Counted from the first letter of the stretch, positions 21,800-32,777 are shown. The stretch: 64,000 nucleotides of DNA from Platycnemis pennipes (GCA_933228895.1 OW121853.1:122284133-122348132); one strand, 5' to 3'. The notes: generated from the sequence alone by a model not told the origin. Numbers and translations are program-made.

Positions 21800-23935
21800 T
21801 TAAATTCTTTCCAGTCAAATGGATTAGAGAAAAACTGACTTCGCACATTACTGCTTCAAAATTCATCCTCTCGATCTTCATTTCTTGTTTTACCATTACA
21901 GCTGAGCGAGTGAATTCCGTTCCTACCAAACATATGTAATTATGAACAAGGAATAGTAGCCCTGTACAATCACAAGCTCCCCTTGCTGCATTCACAGAGA
22001 TAAAACAGATTCTGGCGTGGTTCCCTAGACTATCACAAAGTTGATTATCAAGTTTTTTCACTCTTCTCTTTAGAATAGCTATTTTTATTAGGTCTTATAC
22101 AAAGAATGACTGTTTTTGCCATCCACCTGCGTTTAATCTCATCCATATGTCGATTGATGTAATGGGTGACAACTATTTACGGCGGGTATGGGTTTCACCT
22201 CTTTCTTTCACCAGAAAAAATATAAAGCACCAAATTTTATGAGTTAAACATATGTCTTCCGAAAAAAAACAATACGACTCATCAACTTATAGAATCTTAG
22301 ACCTGTAATCATGTAAAAATGATGTCATCACCTAGATCCAATCCAGACCTAATCCAAGGGACTGGACTGACGGAAAAAATAGTTTGACAAGATCTTCGCG
22401 AAGCATCTCTCAAATTAGGATAAAATCTTACATTCAGCACCCATCATTACATTTTTAGCTATTTATATTAGCAAAGATAAACCATGGTTTCTCAATTTTT
22501 AATCAGTGTTAAAAGGGATCTGGTATCCCCGCGCACAACGACTATATTTAGGGAGCTTATTTCTCCCATACGGAATTCATTGAACCCTTACAACTCTGCC
22601 CTTACAAGAGAGGTACTGAAAAAAGATAAATCAAATAGGAATACTTATAACCACCAAATGAACTGTGAAAAAAACTGCCAATTCTACCGAACTCAGCGGG
22701 ACTGATAAGATCTTTCATTTCATTTCCAAGCATATTCTTTCCATAGACTCGCTATTCAAAATGCCCAATTTTAAATCAAATTTCAGGACGTCCATATAAT
22801 TTCATATTATAATAATTTATGACAAATATATATAGGTGGACATAAACAAAATCTTAATGCTTAAATTTTCCAGCAGGTCTGACAAGAGTTTGTGAAACTA
22901 GCAAGCCGGCAGTAGATTCCACTGAAGGCCATGTAAACGGAGGGACAATAAATAGACCTGCGTATTGGACAGAGTGAAGCAATTAGGTGGAGTGTAATCA
23001 CCGCGCAATTTAGGTGAATGTATCATTTTTTTTTGTTTGCTAATTTCAAATTTCAATAGAAACTGAATATTTATGTATTTGATGTGCTGGATTTATGTAT
23101 AGTAATTAGATATTTTTTTCCTGTGGTAAATCGCAATGTAATCCTTGCTATCATTGTATATCGGGAATAATTATGAACTTGTCATAACAGAGTATCTTTT
23201 CAGAATTTATTAAGTACGTGTTATTTTATTGAATGTTAGCATTTATATACATTTGAAATGAAATCCTTGTATAATAGTGCGCTTGAAACAGAATGTTATA
23301 AAAATGTTAATTTGTCTTTTCACAAACCAATATGATTATCCCTATTTCCTACTGTTATTGTTATTATTAAGAGTTTAAAATGTATATTTATATATATATA
23401 AATCATTATACTTTAATTACAGTTCCACAAATTGACAAGATTACCTTTGTTTTAAATTGATAGCGTGAAAATTCGTGAACTTGAAGCAGAGTGTTATAAT
23501 TGCTTTATTATTATGATAACATTATGATGTTATAATTATCATCATTGACTGTATTGTATCTATAGCATAATCTTGAATTGAAATTTAATATTATTCGCAG
23601 CTTACACTGTACTGTATGTCTAAAAGGCCAATATTGGTCTACGACAATGAACTTATAATTATTATTATTTTTTAATCCGGATTCCGCGAAAGGGGTGGGG
23701 TGCGCTTATGCCTCTTCCCATTCCTACCCCCCAGACAACGAAGGGAGGGGACGAGGGAAAGTGGATAGTTACAAATCCTACAGGCATTATGGAACTTAGT
23801 AATTCTTGAAGTTACATCATCCATGCAATGGTGGTTGAAACTGAGGCACAAGAAATCAATCAATGCCTTACCCGCCACAGCAATCGACCTAATTAGGGTT
23901 TTCCACAGTAAATCAATGATTACACAAGAAAAGAA
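21800..23935. other. AT-rich, no gene; possible LINE tail at 23640
   Basis: Very AT-rich from 22730 to 23660. AATTATTATTATTTTTT near 23657-23673, after CCAATATTGGTCTACGAC, resembles a LINE 3' tail, but no coding could be read. No RNA gene or known repeat is seen elsewhere. Confidence 0.4.
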
Positions 23936-23936
23936 A

Positions 23937-24012
23937 TCGTTCGCCTAGGACTCGAACCCTTAACTCTAAAACAAAAGACCGATTCTTTCATCCAGCAAAG
24001 CTATTAAGGCAT
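23937..24012 (-). mobile_element. tRNA-like SINE head
   Basis: The minus strand reads GCCTTAATAGCTTTGCTGGA (A-box region), then AAGGGTTCGAGTCC (B box) and TAGGCGAACGATTTCTT. The GGCGAA-GATTT junction resembles the tail of the SINE at 15458-15562, suggesting the same family. Confidence 0.55.
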
Positions 24013-24065
24013 CCTCTTCTTCGCATTTAAAGGCGAGTGATTTATTTACAGCAGAATTCTTTCAT

Positions 24066-24705
24066 AGTCCCGTTAATCAGACCTCATTTGGAATATGTTC
24101 GCAGTGTATGTGATCCTTACAAAATCGGTCTAAATAATGAACTTGAACGTGTGTAGCGAAGACCGGCAAGATTTGTAAAGGGACGGTACGATAACCTTAT
24201 TAGTGTAACCAGTCTATTAAATGAATTAAATTGGGAATCATTGTCAGATCGCAGGTTGAAATTTAGACTTAATCTCTTAAACAAATTCCAAGACCATATT
24301 TTCAGTGATGTTGTTAAAAATATTTTACGAACCCCAACTTACTATGGTAGACTGGACCATCATCACAAAATTAGAGAAATTGATTGCCGAACTGACAGAT
24401 TCAAGATGTCCTTTTTTGCTCGTACAATTAGGGATATGAATAACGGTAAATATATCCAGTACGAGTGTAGCAATGTTTAACATTGGTAGCTGCATGTTGG
24501 TATAAGGACTTGAAGCTAACCCAGCTAACAGCATGTTTTTGCATGTTTGCTTTGCTATTTTTATCTTTTTTTAAATAGTGGAGTTTAGAACAGTATATAA
24601 ACGCTAATCCTTTTATAAGCATGATATGTAGTGCATGTTTGGTGAGAATTCACCCCCTGCCACACACCTTTATGTTGGCTTGCAGGGTATTATGTAGAAG
24701 TAGAT
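24066..24705 (+). mobile_element. CR1/jockey-like LINE 3' end, GTAGATG-tail family, copy 5
   Basis: Starts at VRPHLEY-type coding (near 24078-24100) and runs to the family 3' UTR, ending GTAGAAGTAGAT. It is closer to the 31.8-kb copy than to copies 1-4: it shares the GTTAAAAATATT, CGAACCCCAACTTACTATGG and AATAACGGTAAATATAT segments. This suggests two subfamilies. Confidence 0.88.
24241..24480 (+). pseudogene. CR1/jockey-like LINE RT extreme C-terminus
   Basis: The frame reads SDRRLKFRLNLLNKFQDHIF, then NILRTPTYYGRLDHHHKIRE and FFARTIRDMNNGKY. It matches the last third of the frame at 32199-32777 with scattered substitutions. An upstream stop (GTGTAGCGAAG for GTGCAGCGAAG) breaks the reading frame. 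Confidence 0.85.
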
Positions 24706-24709
24706 CAGA

Positions 24710-25262
24710 GAGTTACTCCGTTAAGGTCAATCGCGTCAGATCGCTCAACATCACCGAGGGCACCTTTGTAATCATCGGAAATAATAGTCCCTCAATGATG
24801 CACAATTTAAAGGCATTCATTTCCCCTACCTCAATCCGTGGTGTCTTAACTAATAAGACACCGAGAATCCTATTTACAACGATGACGATATTTCATCATT
24901 ATTCCATCCCTCATCATTTTCGCGAGAATATAAACCGTCTGGAATTAGAGGCAGGGAAATCATCATTCCTTTCGGGTAGTTAAACGCAACGTCCATTCCG
25001 GAGAGGGAAATACTATTTTATTATGCTCCCAACCGTAATTACATAAAGCAAGACCCTCTCCTAGCCCCCACTACCTCGGTACGATTGTGGCGATTCATGA
25101 AAGAACGAGATAAACGCCAATAAGTAGATTATTCTCCCCATTTTCCCCTCCCCTCCCCCACGCGATTCATGAACGGTACACTATAATTAAGAAGAAAATA
25201 TAGACGTACAAGCTGACGTAAAATCGAGCAAATACCCGAGACTGTGTGCACCAACACCTCAG
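24710..25262. other. No recognised gene or repeat
   Basis: Mixed sequence after the LINE tail, with pyrimidine-rich parts near 25050-25160. Nothing was recognised. Confidence 0.4.
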
Positions 25263-25265
25263 GGA

Positions 25266-25423
25266 ATGCAGCGAAGGGATAGTAGGGATAAATAGTGAAG
25301 TTTAGAACAGTATATAAACACTAATCCTTTATTATGCATGATATGTAGTGCATGTTTGGTGAGAATTCACCCCCTACCACACACCTTTATGGTGGCTTGC
25401 AGGGTATTATGTAGATGTAGATG
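25266..25423 (+). mobile_element. CR1/jockey-like LINE 3' UTR, copy 6
   Basis: Short 3'-end copy: AGTTTAGAACAGTATATAAA, TGATATGTAGTGCATGTTTG, the CCCCTACCACACACC / GGTGGCTTGCAGGG hairpin and the GTAGATGTAGATGATG tail. It is almost the same as 24575-24700, so both belong to one subfamily. Confidence 0.85.
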
Positions 25424-25429
25424 ATGCAA

Positions 25430-25820
25430 CTCACCACCGACGCACAGTGCAACATCTACTCTGAAAAAATGGGAAAAACCGACTGAAAGATATACAGATA
25501 TCCCCCTGAATATTGGATTGACTCTTTTCCGCTGCTGAGGCCACTAACTTCCCTATAATAGAATCGTTACAGACTGACAAAGAGACCCTTTCTGAAAGGC
25601 CAAAATTTCGACCCAGATCAGCTTCATTTTCACTTGGAAGACATATTGTCGAATTTTGCTGAGCAGAACAAAATTATTCTTTCCTTTCATTTGAAAACTC
25701 TGCAGTGGACGACGTTTTACGTCAAAACCCGGGTCGTGTTTTCACAAATCCATGGTGGAATCACTAAGTCACCGTTATCCCTTTAATCAAGAAATGCTAG
25801 TCAAAACCCAGTGGGCAGTT
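25430..25820. other. No recognised gene or repeat
   Basis: No recognisable element. Short overlapping frames only. Confidence 0.35.
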
Positions 25821-25824
25821 AAAG

Positions 25825-26238
25825 TTGGAACTTCGAGGTGGAGATGGATACTCGAAGGGGAGAAAAGAAAAGGTTGACCTTCTGGTCCCCGCAAGCGAGT
25901 TAATCGCACGCGTGAGGCATCAGACATCACGGGTGCATGTGAATAACGTGAGCGATCAAACGGGGAGAGTATTAAGCGAGTCGAGCGAAGGGATCCTGCT
26001 CGAGAGCTGTTCTCAAATGCAAGATGGAGCTGGGAACGGGGTCAATGCGAGAGACAAAGGAGGAGGGGAAAGCGCAACCCTAATGTCGTTCAGTGGCGTG
26101 CTCCCTGGCGCTAATGCCCTGGAAGTAATGGAAGGCCGAAGTTCGCCGTATTTCCTACCGCTGAAAACATCCCTGTCAGATCCCGGGCATACCTCGGAAC
26201 TTCCACTCGTCCCTGCAAGCACTCGCTCGGAATGTTAG
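25825..26238 (+). CDS. Orphan open frame, 137 codons, function unknown
   Basis: Residues are mixed and not low-complexity. There is no signal peptide, membrane segment or motif that I recognise. It lies just outside the 26261-26273 target duplication of the PLE insertion and is more GC-rich than its surroundings. It could be an exon of a host gene, part of an unknown repeat, or chance. No splice-site or promoter evidence supports one choice. Confidence 0.2.
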   Translation: MELRGGDGYSKGRKEKVDLLVPASELIARVRHQTSRVHVNNVSDQTGRVLSESSEGILLESCSQMQDGAGNGVNARDKGGGESATLMSFSGVLPGANALEVMEGRSSPYFLPLKTSLSDPGHTSELPLVPASTRSEC

Positions 26239-26589
26239 GGAAATATTTACGATTATGGTCAATCTACTCCATAAGTAAAAATAAAATACGTTGTACATTC
26301 CACAGTTTTAATCCACCGACCCAGGTTTCGCCTACTCCGTTTTACTGAGACTCTCGTCTCTACGCTGAGACTCAGTTTGAGGTATTGTCCCTTCAGATAA
26401 CATGCAGCTTCATTCATATGCATCCATTACTCGGTATCAATTGACACGGACAGTCGGCCTATTTCAACGAATGCTCACGTTTTTTCCACATTGTAAATTC
26501 TTTTACACACCATTTGATTATAACTCCGTTTATATTCCGACATTTTCAGGGTAAAAAACATCAAGTAGCAAGCTCTTATAGGCAGTAAA

Positions 26590-27120
26590 TACCTTTACCC
26601 CAAAGATAAAATCCCTCACATCATCCCTAAGCTACAAAGTAAAATCAAAAAATTCCCACAAAACCTACCTCACCTACCACAAATCCATCTCCCTCACCGA
26701 CATTTCCCATCCAATTCTACCCTGACTCCAGTAACCTGCAATCAGCTACCTACCAGCCTGTCATGCCACTCTACAGAAGAAGATGAGAAGACGTCTCCTA
26801 CCCCCTCTTCCCTTCACTATTCCCTACTTCCACATACACCTCAAATGCTACTACCCCATCTGATTACCCTATACCTCATTCCGGTTGCGGTAGAAGCGGG
26901 GCAACCCTCAAAAATCTATTGCCCCCTTTCCCTGATTGACCATCCTACAATTAAATCGAACCCTATATTAAAAATCCTACCTCAATGATAAATACCTTAC
27001 CCTAGCATTACCTTAACAAAATAACCCTTCTTTACCTTCCAAACCCTAAAACAAAATTCCTGCTCTGTGGTTCGACAAAACAGCATACATCCCAAAAACC
27101 TTGATTCCCCTGCCTCATCA
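26590..27120. other. G-depleted tract inside the PLE
   Basis: The plus strand has very few G residues over about 500 bp (CCTACC, ACCTTACC and AAAATCC-like runs). It lies between the TATA-like box and the 3' terminal part of the PLE. No coding sense was found. It is probably the element's non-coding long terminal region. Confidence 0.6.
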
Positions 27121-27164
27121 GGCTATTTTTCCATTTATACAATCCAGCCACGGCCAGAAAGAGC

Positions 27165-27300
27165 GAATAGCTCGAGATGGTGAAATAGGATTTCTTCTAC
27201 AAGTTCGTAGTTCTTATATGCAGAAAATCTGGAGGGGTGGTATAGGAGGGAAAGGAGGAGGGGAGAGAGGAGGGGGTTAAGGGAATACTGGTCAAGAAAG
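27165..27300 (-). promoter_or_regulatory. Polypyrimidine tract and TATA-like box of the PLE
   Basis: Downstream of the GIY-YIG frame the minus strand is almost pure pyrimidine (27210-27290), then reads TGCATATAAGAACTACGAAC at about 27201-27220. The other PLE has the same order: a C-rich tract, then CTGTATATAAAGGGCTCGTG at 60173-60192. It could be a promoter for the next unit, as expected if PLEs are transcribed from internal terminal repeats. Function is inferred. Confidence 0.45.
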
Positions 27301-28011
27301 CTAATTGTTGTGGTCAAGGACAGGACAGGATTCGTTGGAGGGCGGGAAGGCTATGGACAACAACGGCGAGTGAAACTGGAACACAAATTCATTCAAGAGG
27401 TTTACATTGTGGTCATTTGATGCTTTCCTAATTTCCATTTGTTCTAGAAAATCCAGCTTCCCTCTTTTTTTCTCTGTGTGGAGTACTTCAGGGGTGAAGT
27501 CACTCTCGTGGTCGTTCTCAATAAGACGTTTGGCGAAACTTGATCTTATGTCCGCAGTCAACCAGCACCTCTTATGTTCATTCACACGGGTATTGATTGC
27601 CCGACCAAATTGTCCGATGCATTGCGATGAACAATTGGGAGTGTTGCACTTTAGTCTGTATACCCAGCTTCGGTCACACTGACTGAATTTATCTTTGGAG
27701 TTAAAAAGAATTATACTTATAGTTTTAGGGTTATTAAATGACACATTAAATTTATCTTTTGGGAAAGTGTTAGCGACTTTGTAGGAAATATTGCCAACAA
27801 ATTGAATTTTACACCTCCGTTTACATGGTTTGTCACGGTTATTAAAACATAAGGGAGTAATTAACTGCATGGCCTGCTTCTTCCTAACACGGTGTAACAT
27901 ACTATCAATTACTTGCTTATCATAGCTATTGTTTTGAGCAATGTTTGAGGTAGATAGCTCGGACTCAAATCTGGATTTAGGCAATGGTATGGATAAAAGA
28001 CGATAAATCAT
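27301..28011 (-). pseudogene. PLE linker and GIY-YIG endonuclease, 5'-truncated
   Basis: A 236-residue frame. Residues 66-116 read CKRRCKIQFVGNISYKVANT then FNVSFNNPKTI and LFNSKDKFSQCDR, the linker after the RT of Penelope-like proteins. Residues 117-193 are the GIY-YIG nuclease: VYRLKC, CIGQFGR (131-137), R142, EH (145-146), H168 and E190/E193. The second signature Tyr (YIG) is Cys here, and the RT domain is missing, so a dead copy is likely. The frame is otherwise free of stops, suggesting a fairly recent insertion. In a full element this nuclease nicks the target for reverse transcription. Confidence 0.88.
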
Positions 28012-28089
28012 ATAATTAAATGATGATAACTTGTGAGTTAAAATTGTGTGGAATAAACAACGTATTTTATTTTTACGTAAATATGCAGT

Positions 28090-28111
28090 TCCACCAAGTT
28101 ACGCCAGAACT
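28090..28111 (-). repeat. PLE 5' leader motif
   Basis: GTTCCACCAAGTTACGCCAG on the plus strand, in the 5' leader of the 26-28 kb PLE. Close copies sit at 52131-52150, 57633-57652 and 58139-58156, the last two beside foldbacks of PLE type. Confidence 0.6.
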
Positions 28112-28139
28112 GTGCAGTTTAATCTACTCCATACCTATT

Positions 28140-28420
28140 CTACGGGTAAAAAAAGAAATGCGGTATGCGCAAGAGAAGGAGGCGTTGCAGAGTGGGCTTA
28201 TGGATGACCTCCGAAGTAAAATATACCCAAAAGCAAAATATACTAAAACTTGTTAACTGCATCCTTGCGTGCCTCATGGGAATCATAAATTAATATATTC
28301 TAACAACTGCCCGATCCATTAATAAACATTGAATTTCCCCCGTAGCTACTCATCATTTGGTTACTGGTGTCTGCATTACTCAAACGCTACTCAAATTAAT
28401 TAATATTGCATTTATCAGGG
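28140..28420. other. No recognised gene or repeat
   Basis: AT-rich flank of the PLE insertion. No feature was seen. Confidence 0.35.
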
Positions 28421-28424
28421 CATG

Positions 28425-28510
28425 AACGTAATACATGTTTGATAATTATTCAACTGTGGCCACACACTCTCGAGATGGCTTGCAAAGTGCAAAACATACA
28501 TGTAGATGCA
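28425..28510 (+). mobile_element. CR1/jockey-like LINE 3' tip, degenerate copy
   Basis: ATACATGTTTGATAATTATT, GGCCACACACTCTCG, GATGGCTTGCAAAG and CATGTAGATGCA follow the family 3' end in order with many changes. The tail is almost lost. An old copy. Confidence 0.55.
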
Positions 28511-28876
28511 ATTGCATATGCAAATTTCATTAATGTTAACGACTAATGCTTTGTTAGGTATGTATTAACAGGACGTTGGACGCCAAAAATTCTTGAGGAT
28601 TAGAGCTGTTAATGTAAATAAGCAAAGCAAACCAAATCCGAAGAGCAGTACCAATAAGGCACAAAAATGTTTACCAAGAATGACGTAAAATGACTGAAAC
28701 AAACCAGAACTCGACATTTCAATTCATGCATCAACCTGAAAAGGACTGTATCAACTAAATGGAAATACGTCACACGAACCTCCGAAAGACTGTTTAAGAT
28801 GTTTACTTCACGTCTCTTATATCAGCGAAAAACAAGGAAGTTACCTACGACTAATTTTTTATTAATAAAAATACTT

Positions 28877-29222
28877 GAGGGGTTTGGTTGGTTAGTTGGT
28901 TATTCAGGGGAGGCGGCCGTCAGCTGAGGTCATTTGCGCCATATAGGATAGGTGGTAGGTGGATAATGGTAGGAGTTTTCAGGGAAGTTCTCAGGAAGGG
29001 TGGAGTGAAACCCGGAGTCGGCATTAGCTTACTCTAAACGAAAGGCGCCAAGGGGACCACGGCTTAACGTCCCATCCGACGGACGGAGTACTGAACTTGA
29101 AATTCCCTCCACTAGGCACTCAAGTGGGGACCGGTTTTCCACTGAAAAATCCGCCACTGCCGGGAATCGAACCAAGGCCCTCGGGATAGGAGGCCGGTAC
29201 TCTAGCCACCATACCAACCCGA
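28877..29222 (-). mobile_element. tRNA-derived SINE, full length
   Basis: The minus-strand head begins GGGTTGGTATGGTGGCTAG; the B box TTGGTTCGATTCCC lies at 29160-29173. The body has GAAAACCGGTCCCCACTTGA, TACTCCGTCCGTCGGATGGG and GGCGCCTTTCG, and a (CCAA)-type tail (GGTTTGGTTGGTTAGTTGG on the plus strand at 28880-28898). Near-identical bodies occur at 34037-34372 and 40910-41224. Confidence 0.9.
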
Positions 29223-29229
29223 TCCCCGT

Positions 29230-31825
29230 GTGGGATTTGTTAGTCGGAACCACCGTACTTATGGGCGAATAGCATGTACTTTTTTCCCTAAACTTAAAGG
29301 TCGTATTTTGTTTTATGGCGTACACTACTTCTTCACAACTTAATTATAAATTAAATAGAAGATATTCATCTTCAATTTAGTATGAAACGTCTTTTCCAGA
29401 TCTTTCACAAGGACAGAACGTCGTAATTTGTTTTAGAAGGTCAATAAATGCTTTTAAATTTTGAGCATTAATTTACAGCAAAGTCTGGAGTTCCCAAGTG
29501 TATTATTTTGAATTTTGTTTTTATTTTTTCTCAAAGTTTCTTCTTAAAGTTATGATGCGTGTCACAAGCCAATAAATGTGGGATTTTAAACGTGAAGCAC
29601 GTCCAAGGCCAGTGGCGGAAAATATTTTGTAGAAAGAGAGATCACAGAAGGTGGGTTGAAGTTTTAGGAGTGTGACAACAATATAATCACCCGATGATAC
29701 ATAACCTAATTACTGGGCTAACGTAGTTGCTCGCATGCGAGCACGCCCTTCCCAGGACCAATGGATGTGCCAGCCGCAGTATTTCGCCGCAGACGGGCAG
29801 AGCAGCCGCAACTCCCAGCGGAAAAACACGCTGGAATGACTAGCGTCGTGATTTCAAGGCAGTAACCGGCCTCGCACAACCTGCACCGCAATGATCGCCA
29901 CCATTAACCATTGATTAATGATCGCCTCCGTAACGCGTACCATCAAAAGAGGGAGGGGGGAAGTTACAGAAATATAGACATAACTGAGTTATTAAAAAAA
30001 TGATAAGCGGTTGGAAGACACTCGAAAAGAGATCTCAACGAAGAGTATCTTTTCATCGATTTGAAAATTGATCATCTAACTCCAAAAAGATAGTGCCAGC
30101 AACAGGTGAAAATTTTCTTTTCCCAAAAATGAACGACTTAGTATTGGCTGATTGTCGGCTGTTCACGTCATTTGAATATATGTATTTGAAATCACATTCA
30201 AACACGTTGAACATCAAGATTTCTTAGAAAAGACGGCAGTAATTTCTATACCAAAATCCATACTCAATCGTTAAGCGAAAATATTTAACTAAGTAAGACT
30301 TTTAATCATCTCTCTTCAACATGCTACGGATTTAAGTAAAAAACTGTTTTTAAAAATCCGGCTAAAACATATTTTCAAGTTAACAGGAGTCCAACAAGTC
30401 ATTACTGCAAGCCTTACTGCAAGACATTGTATTTGCACAACATTTCTTCATCGTAAGGATATCGCTGGCTTGTCAATGTAGCCTCGTTGCGTTATTTATG
30501 TTTAAGCCTTTTTTGTATCACCACATCCATCACACACTACACTGTGATTCCATCTTATCGATAGCTTGCTCCTCAAACCAGTTAATTATCGGCTTTCGTC
30601 TTCAAAGTTACAGAACAAAAAGGACCATGGCTTCTCACACTCCACGATCAGATTGCGACCCCGAACCGAGTCCCGACACCAATACCCACTGACACCATTG
30701 CACCCATTGACACCACTCTTCGTTGCACCCACTCACCCCCTATACATTCCTTCCGAAAACATTGCTCCTTCATCAAGTCATCCCTTTTTATTTAATTACC
30801 CGCCAACGGGAGTTTCCTTCAGATACGCATCTTAAAACTACGCTCGCGTAAGGTATAAAGTGCGCTCAAATGAGAAATTCCTTCCGTCCGTTGCAATTCA
30901 GGAAACTTAAGCGTTCCACTCCATTTTCCCACGACTTAATCATCTCATAACTTTTCTCCCGTCGTCATTTATATCCATCCTGAATCGCTGACTCAGTAAT
31001 GAGCAAAATTAATGACGGAATGCATCGCTACATCTGGTTGGCTCACTAGAATTGAATCTTCTCCATGCCTAATTTGATCAGCTACCCACCTACACAATCC
31101 AATCCATTCCTCAGCCATTCGAGTCATTAACCACTTGAGAAAACGGAAATGCCCATTCCAGCTTGCCCCGATCGTAACACCCAGATTCTCATCGCACTTG
31201 GGAGAAGTAATTAAGCACTAGTTTAGCCAGCAAATCAATGGTATCAACACCACTAGGGTCCTACAAAAACGGCTGGCTCTGAAACAGTTCCTTCCCGATG
31301 TACCTTTTCCACCACCCGGCAGGACATCCGAAGCTATTCCTCTCCCTTGCACAGACATGATTTGTCCTTCATAAATTCTTCACATCTTTTACCTTCCCTC
31401 GTATTGTCCTATTAATCACTCCTTGTCACCCATCTGTCCAATATTCTCACCCAAATTCTAGACTTTGATCGTCCATCTCCTTCGAGATCGCTTTTCGAAT
31501 TCTAATTCCCTTCGGAGCTTTCTTTGAACGCACAAATTCTGTATACGCGAAGCGAGTAGGAAGGACTAATTAGAAATAACTTAATCCCGAGTTATGGAAA
31601 AAATTGGCGCAAAATTGGCACTCAAGGCAAAATTAACTTAACACCCCACGGTCGTTTATAAAAAAAGCTACCGTGGAGTGGATGCAATCTATCCGTTTTT
31701 TGAGAACTAATAGCAAATGCTAAGCGGTGAGAATACTATTCTGTATTCACTGTCTGAAATCTTCTGGAAATCTCTTGTCATACCTAAAGGAAAACTGCCG
31801 TGCAGTCTGGAGGAAAAGGGAGTTG
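29230..31825. other. No recognised gene or repeat over 2.6 kb
   Basis: 29690-29950 is richer in GC and CpG than its flanks and could be regulatory or exonic, but nothing specific is seen. The rest is AT-rich or mixed sequence with short frames. No tRNA, repeat tail or coding domain was identified. Confidence 0.4.
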
Positions 31826-31879
31826 ACTTCTACTGAACAGTTTTATATCGTAATGTTTTACTTCTCACAATTCACGGAA

Positions 31880-32115
31880 AGTACCTCCCCGGCAATTGAA
31901 GTCACTTCAGGTGTCCCACAAGGTAGTGTGATAGGCCCACTCCTGTTCCTTCTGTTTATAAATGATATAAATAAGGTGGTATAAAGTAAGCTTCGTCTAT
32001 TTGCCGATGACGCAGTAGTGTACAGGGAAATTATAAGTCTAAATGATGAAGAATATTTCAATGATGACCTACAAGCAATTGAAAAATGGTGTCATACATG
32101 GCAGTTTAAATTTTA
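31880..32115 (+). pseudogene. LINE reverse transcriptase catalytic part, broken
   Basis: Translation gives VTSGVPQGSVIGPLLFLLFI then NDI (GVPQGS near 31907), a TAA stop at 31982-31984, then in the same frame KLRLFADDAVVY (catalytic FADD near 32001-32012) and LQAIEKWCHTWQ. These are RT motifs 4-6. The in-frame stop between the motifs and later frameshifts show decay. Confidence 0.9.
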
Positions 32116-32198
32116 AAAAATGTGTAGCAATGAATTTTTGGAAAAAGAATTGTTCTCCTCCTGGCACGTAAAAAATAAACAGTAATGAAATAACAAAC

Positions 32199-32777
32199 GT
32201 GGAATCCATTACATATCTTGGAATAAGACTGGCACATGATCTTTCCTGGGGTAAATACATACGTGAAATAATAGGTCAAGCTAATCGTAGACTGGGATTC
32301 ATTAAAAGAGTATTGGGTAAATGTGACGATCATGTACGAGAAATCAGCTACTTTTCCCTTGTTAGACCTCATTTGGAATATGCTGCCAGTGTATGGGATC
32401 CCTACGAAATCGGTCTAAGTAATGAACTTGAACGCGTGCAGCGAAGATCGGCAAGATTTGTAAAGGGACGGTACGATAACTATATTAGCGTAACCAGTCT
32501 TTTTAATGAATTAAATTGGGAATCATTGTCATATCGCAGGTTTAAATGTAGACTTAATCTCTTAAATAAATTCCTAGATAATATTTTCAGTGATGACGTT
32601 AAAAATATTTGGCGAACCCCAACTTACTATGATCGACTGGACCATAATTACAAAATTAGAGAAATTGATTGCCAAACTGACATATTCAAAATGGCCTTTT
32701 TTCCTCGTAGAATTAGAGATATGAATAACGGTAAATATATAGCAATGGATAGCATAGGTAGTTGCATGTTGGTGTAA
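32199..32777 (+). pseudogene. LINE reverse transcriptase C-terminal region
   Basis: A 192-residue open frame: SITYLGIRLAHDLSWG (residues 3-18), RRLGFIKRVLGKCDDHV, YFSLVRPHLEYAASVWDP (51-68), RVQRRSARFVKGRYDN and FNELNWESLSYRRFKCRLNL, ending FFPRRIRDMNNGKY and SIGSCMLV. This is the reference for the fragments at 9.0, 11.6 and 24.2 kb. It is separated from the catalytic part by a frameshift near 32110-32200. Confidence 0.92.

Larger units (their letters stand above)
26261..28133 (-). mobile_element. Penelope-like element insertion, 13-bp target duplication
   Basis: AATCTACTCCATA is perfectly repeated at 26261-26273 and 28121-28133, so the insertion is 26274-28120 on the minus strand. Its 3' end (26274-26345) reads GGCGAAACCTGGGTCGG, then CTGTGGAATG, then an AT-rich end. 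The same end, inverted, lies just inside the 5' end: ACGTATTTTATTTTTA at 28058-28073 against TAAAAATAAAATACGT at 26276-26291. The order is 5' leader, inverted end, linker plus GIY-YIG coding, polypyrimidine tract, TATA-like box, G-poor region, 3' end. It is 5'-truncated: no reverse-transcriptase core. Confidence 0.9.
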
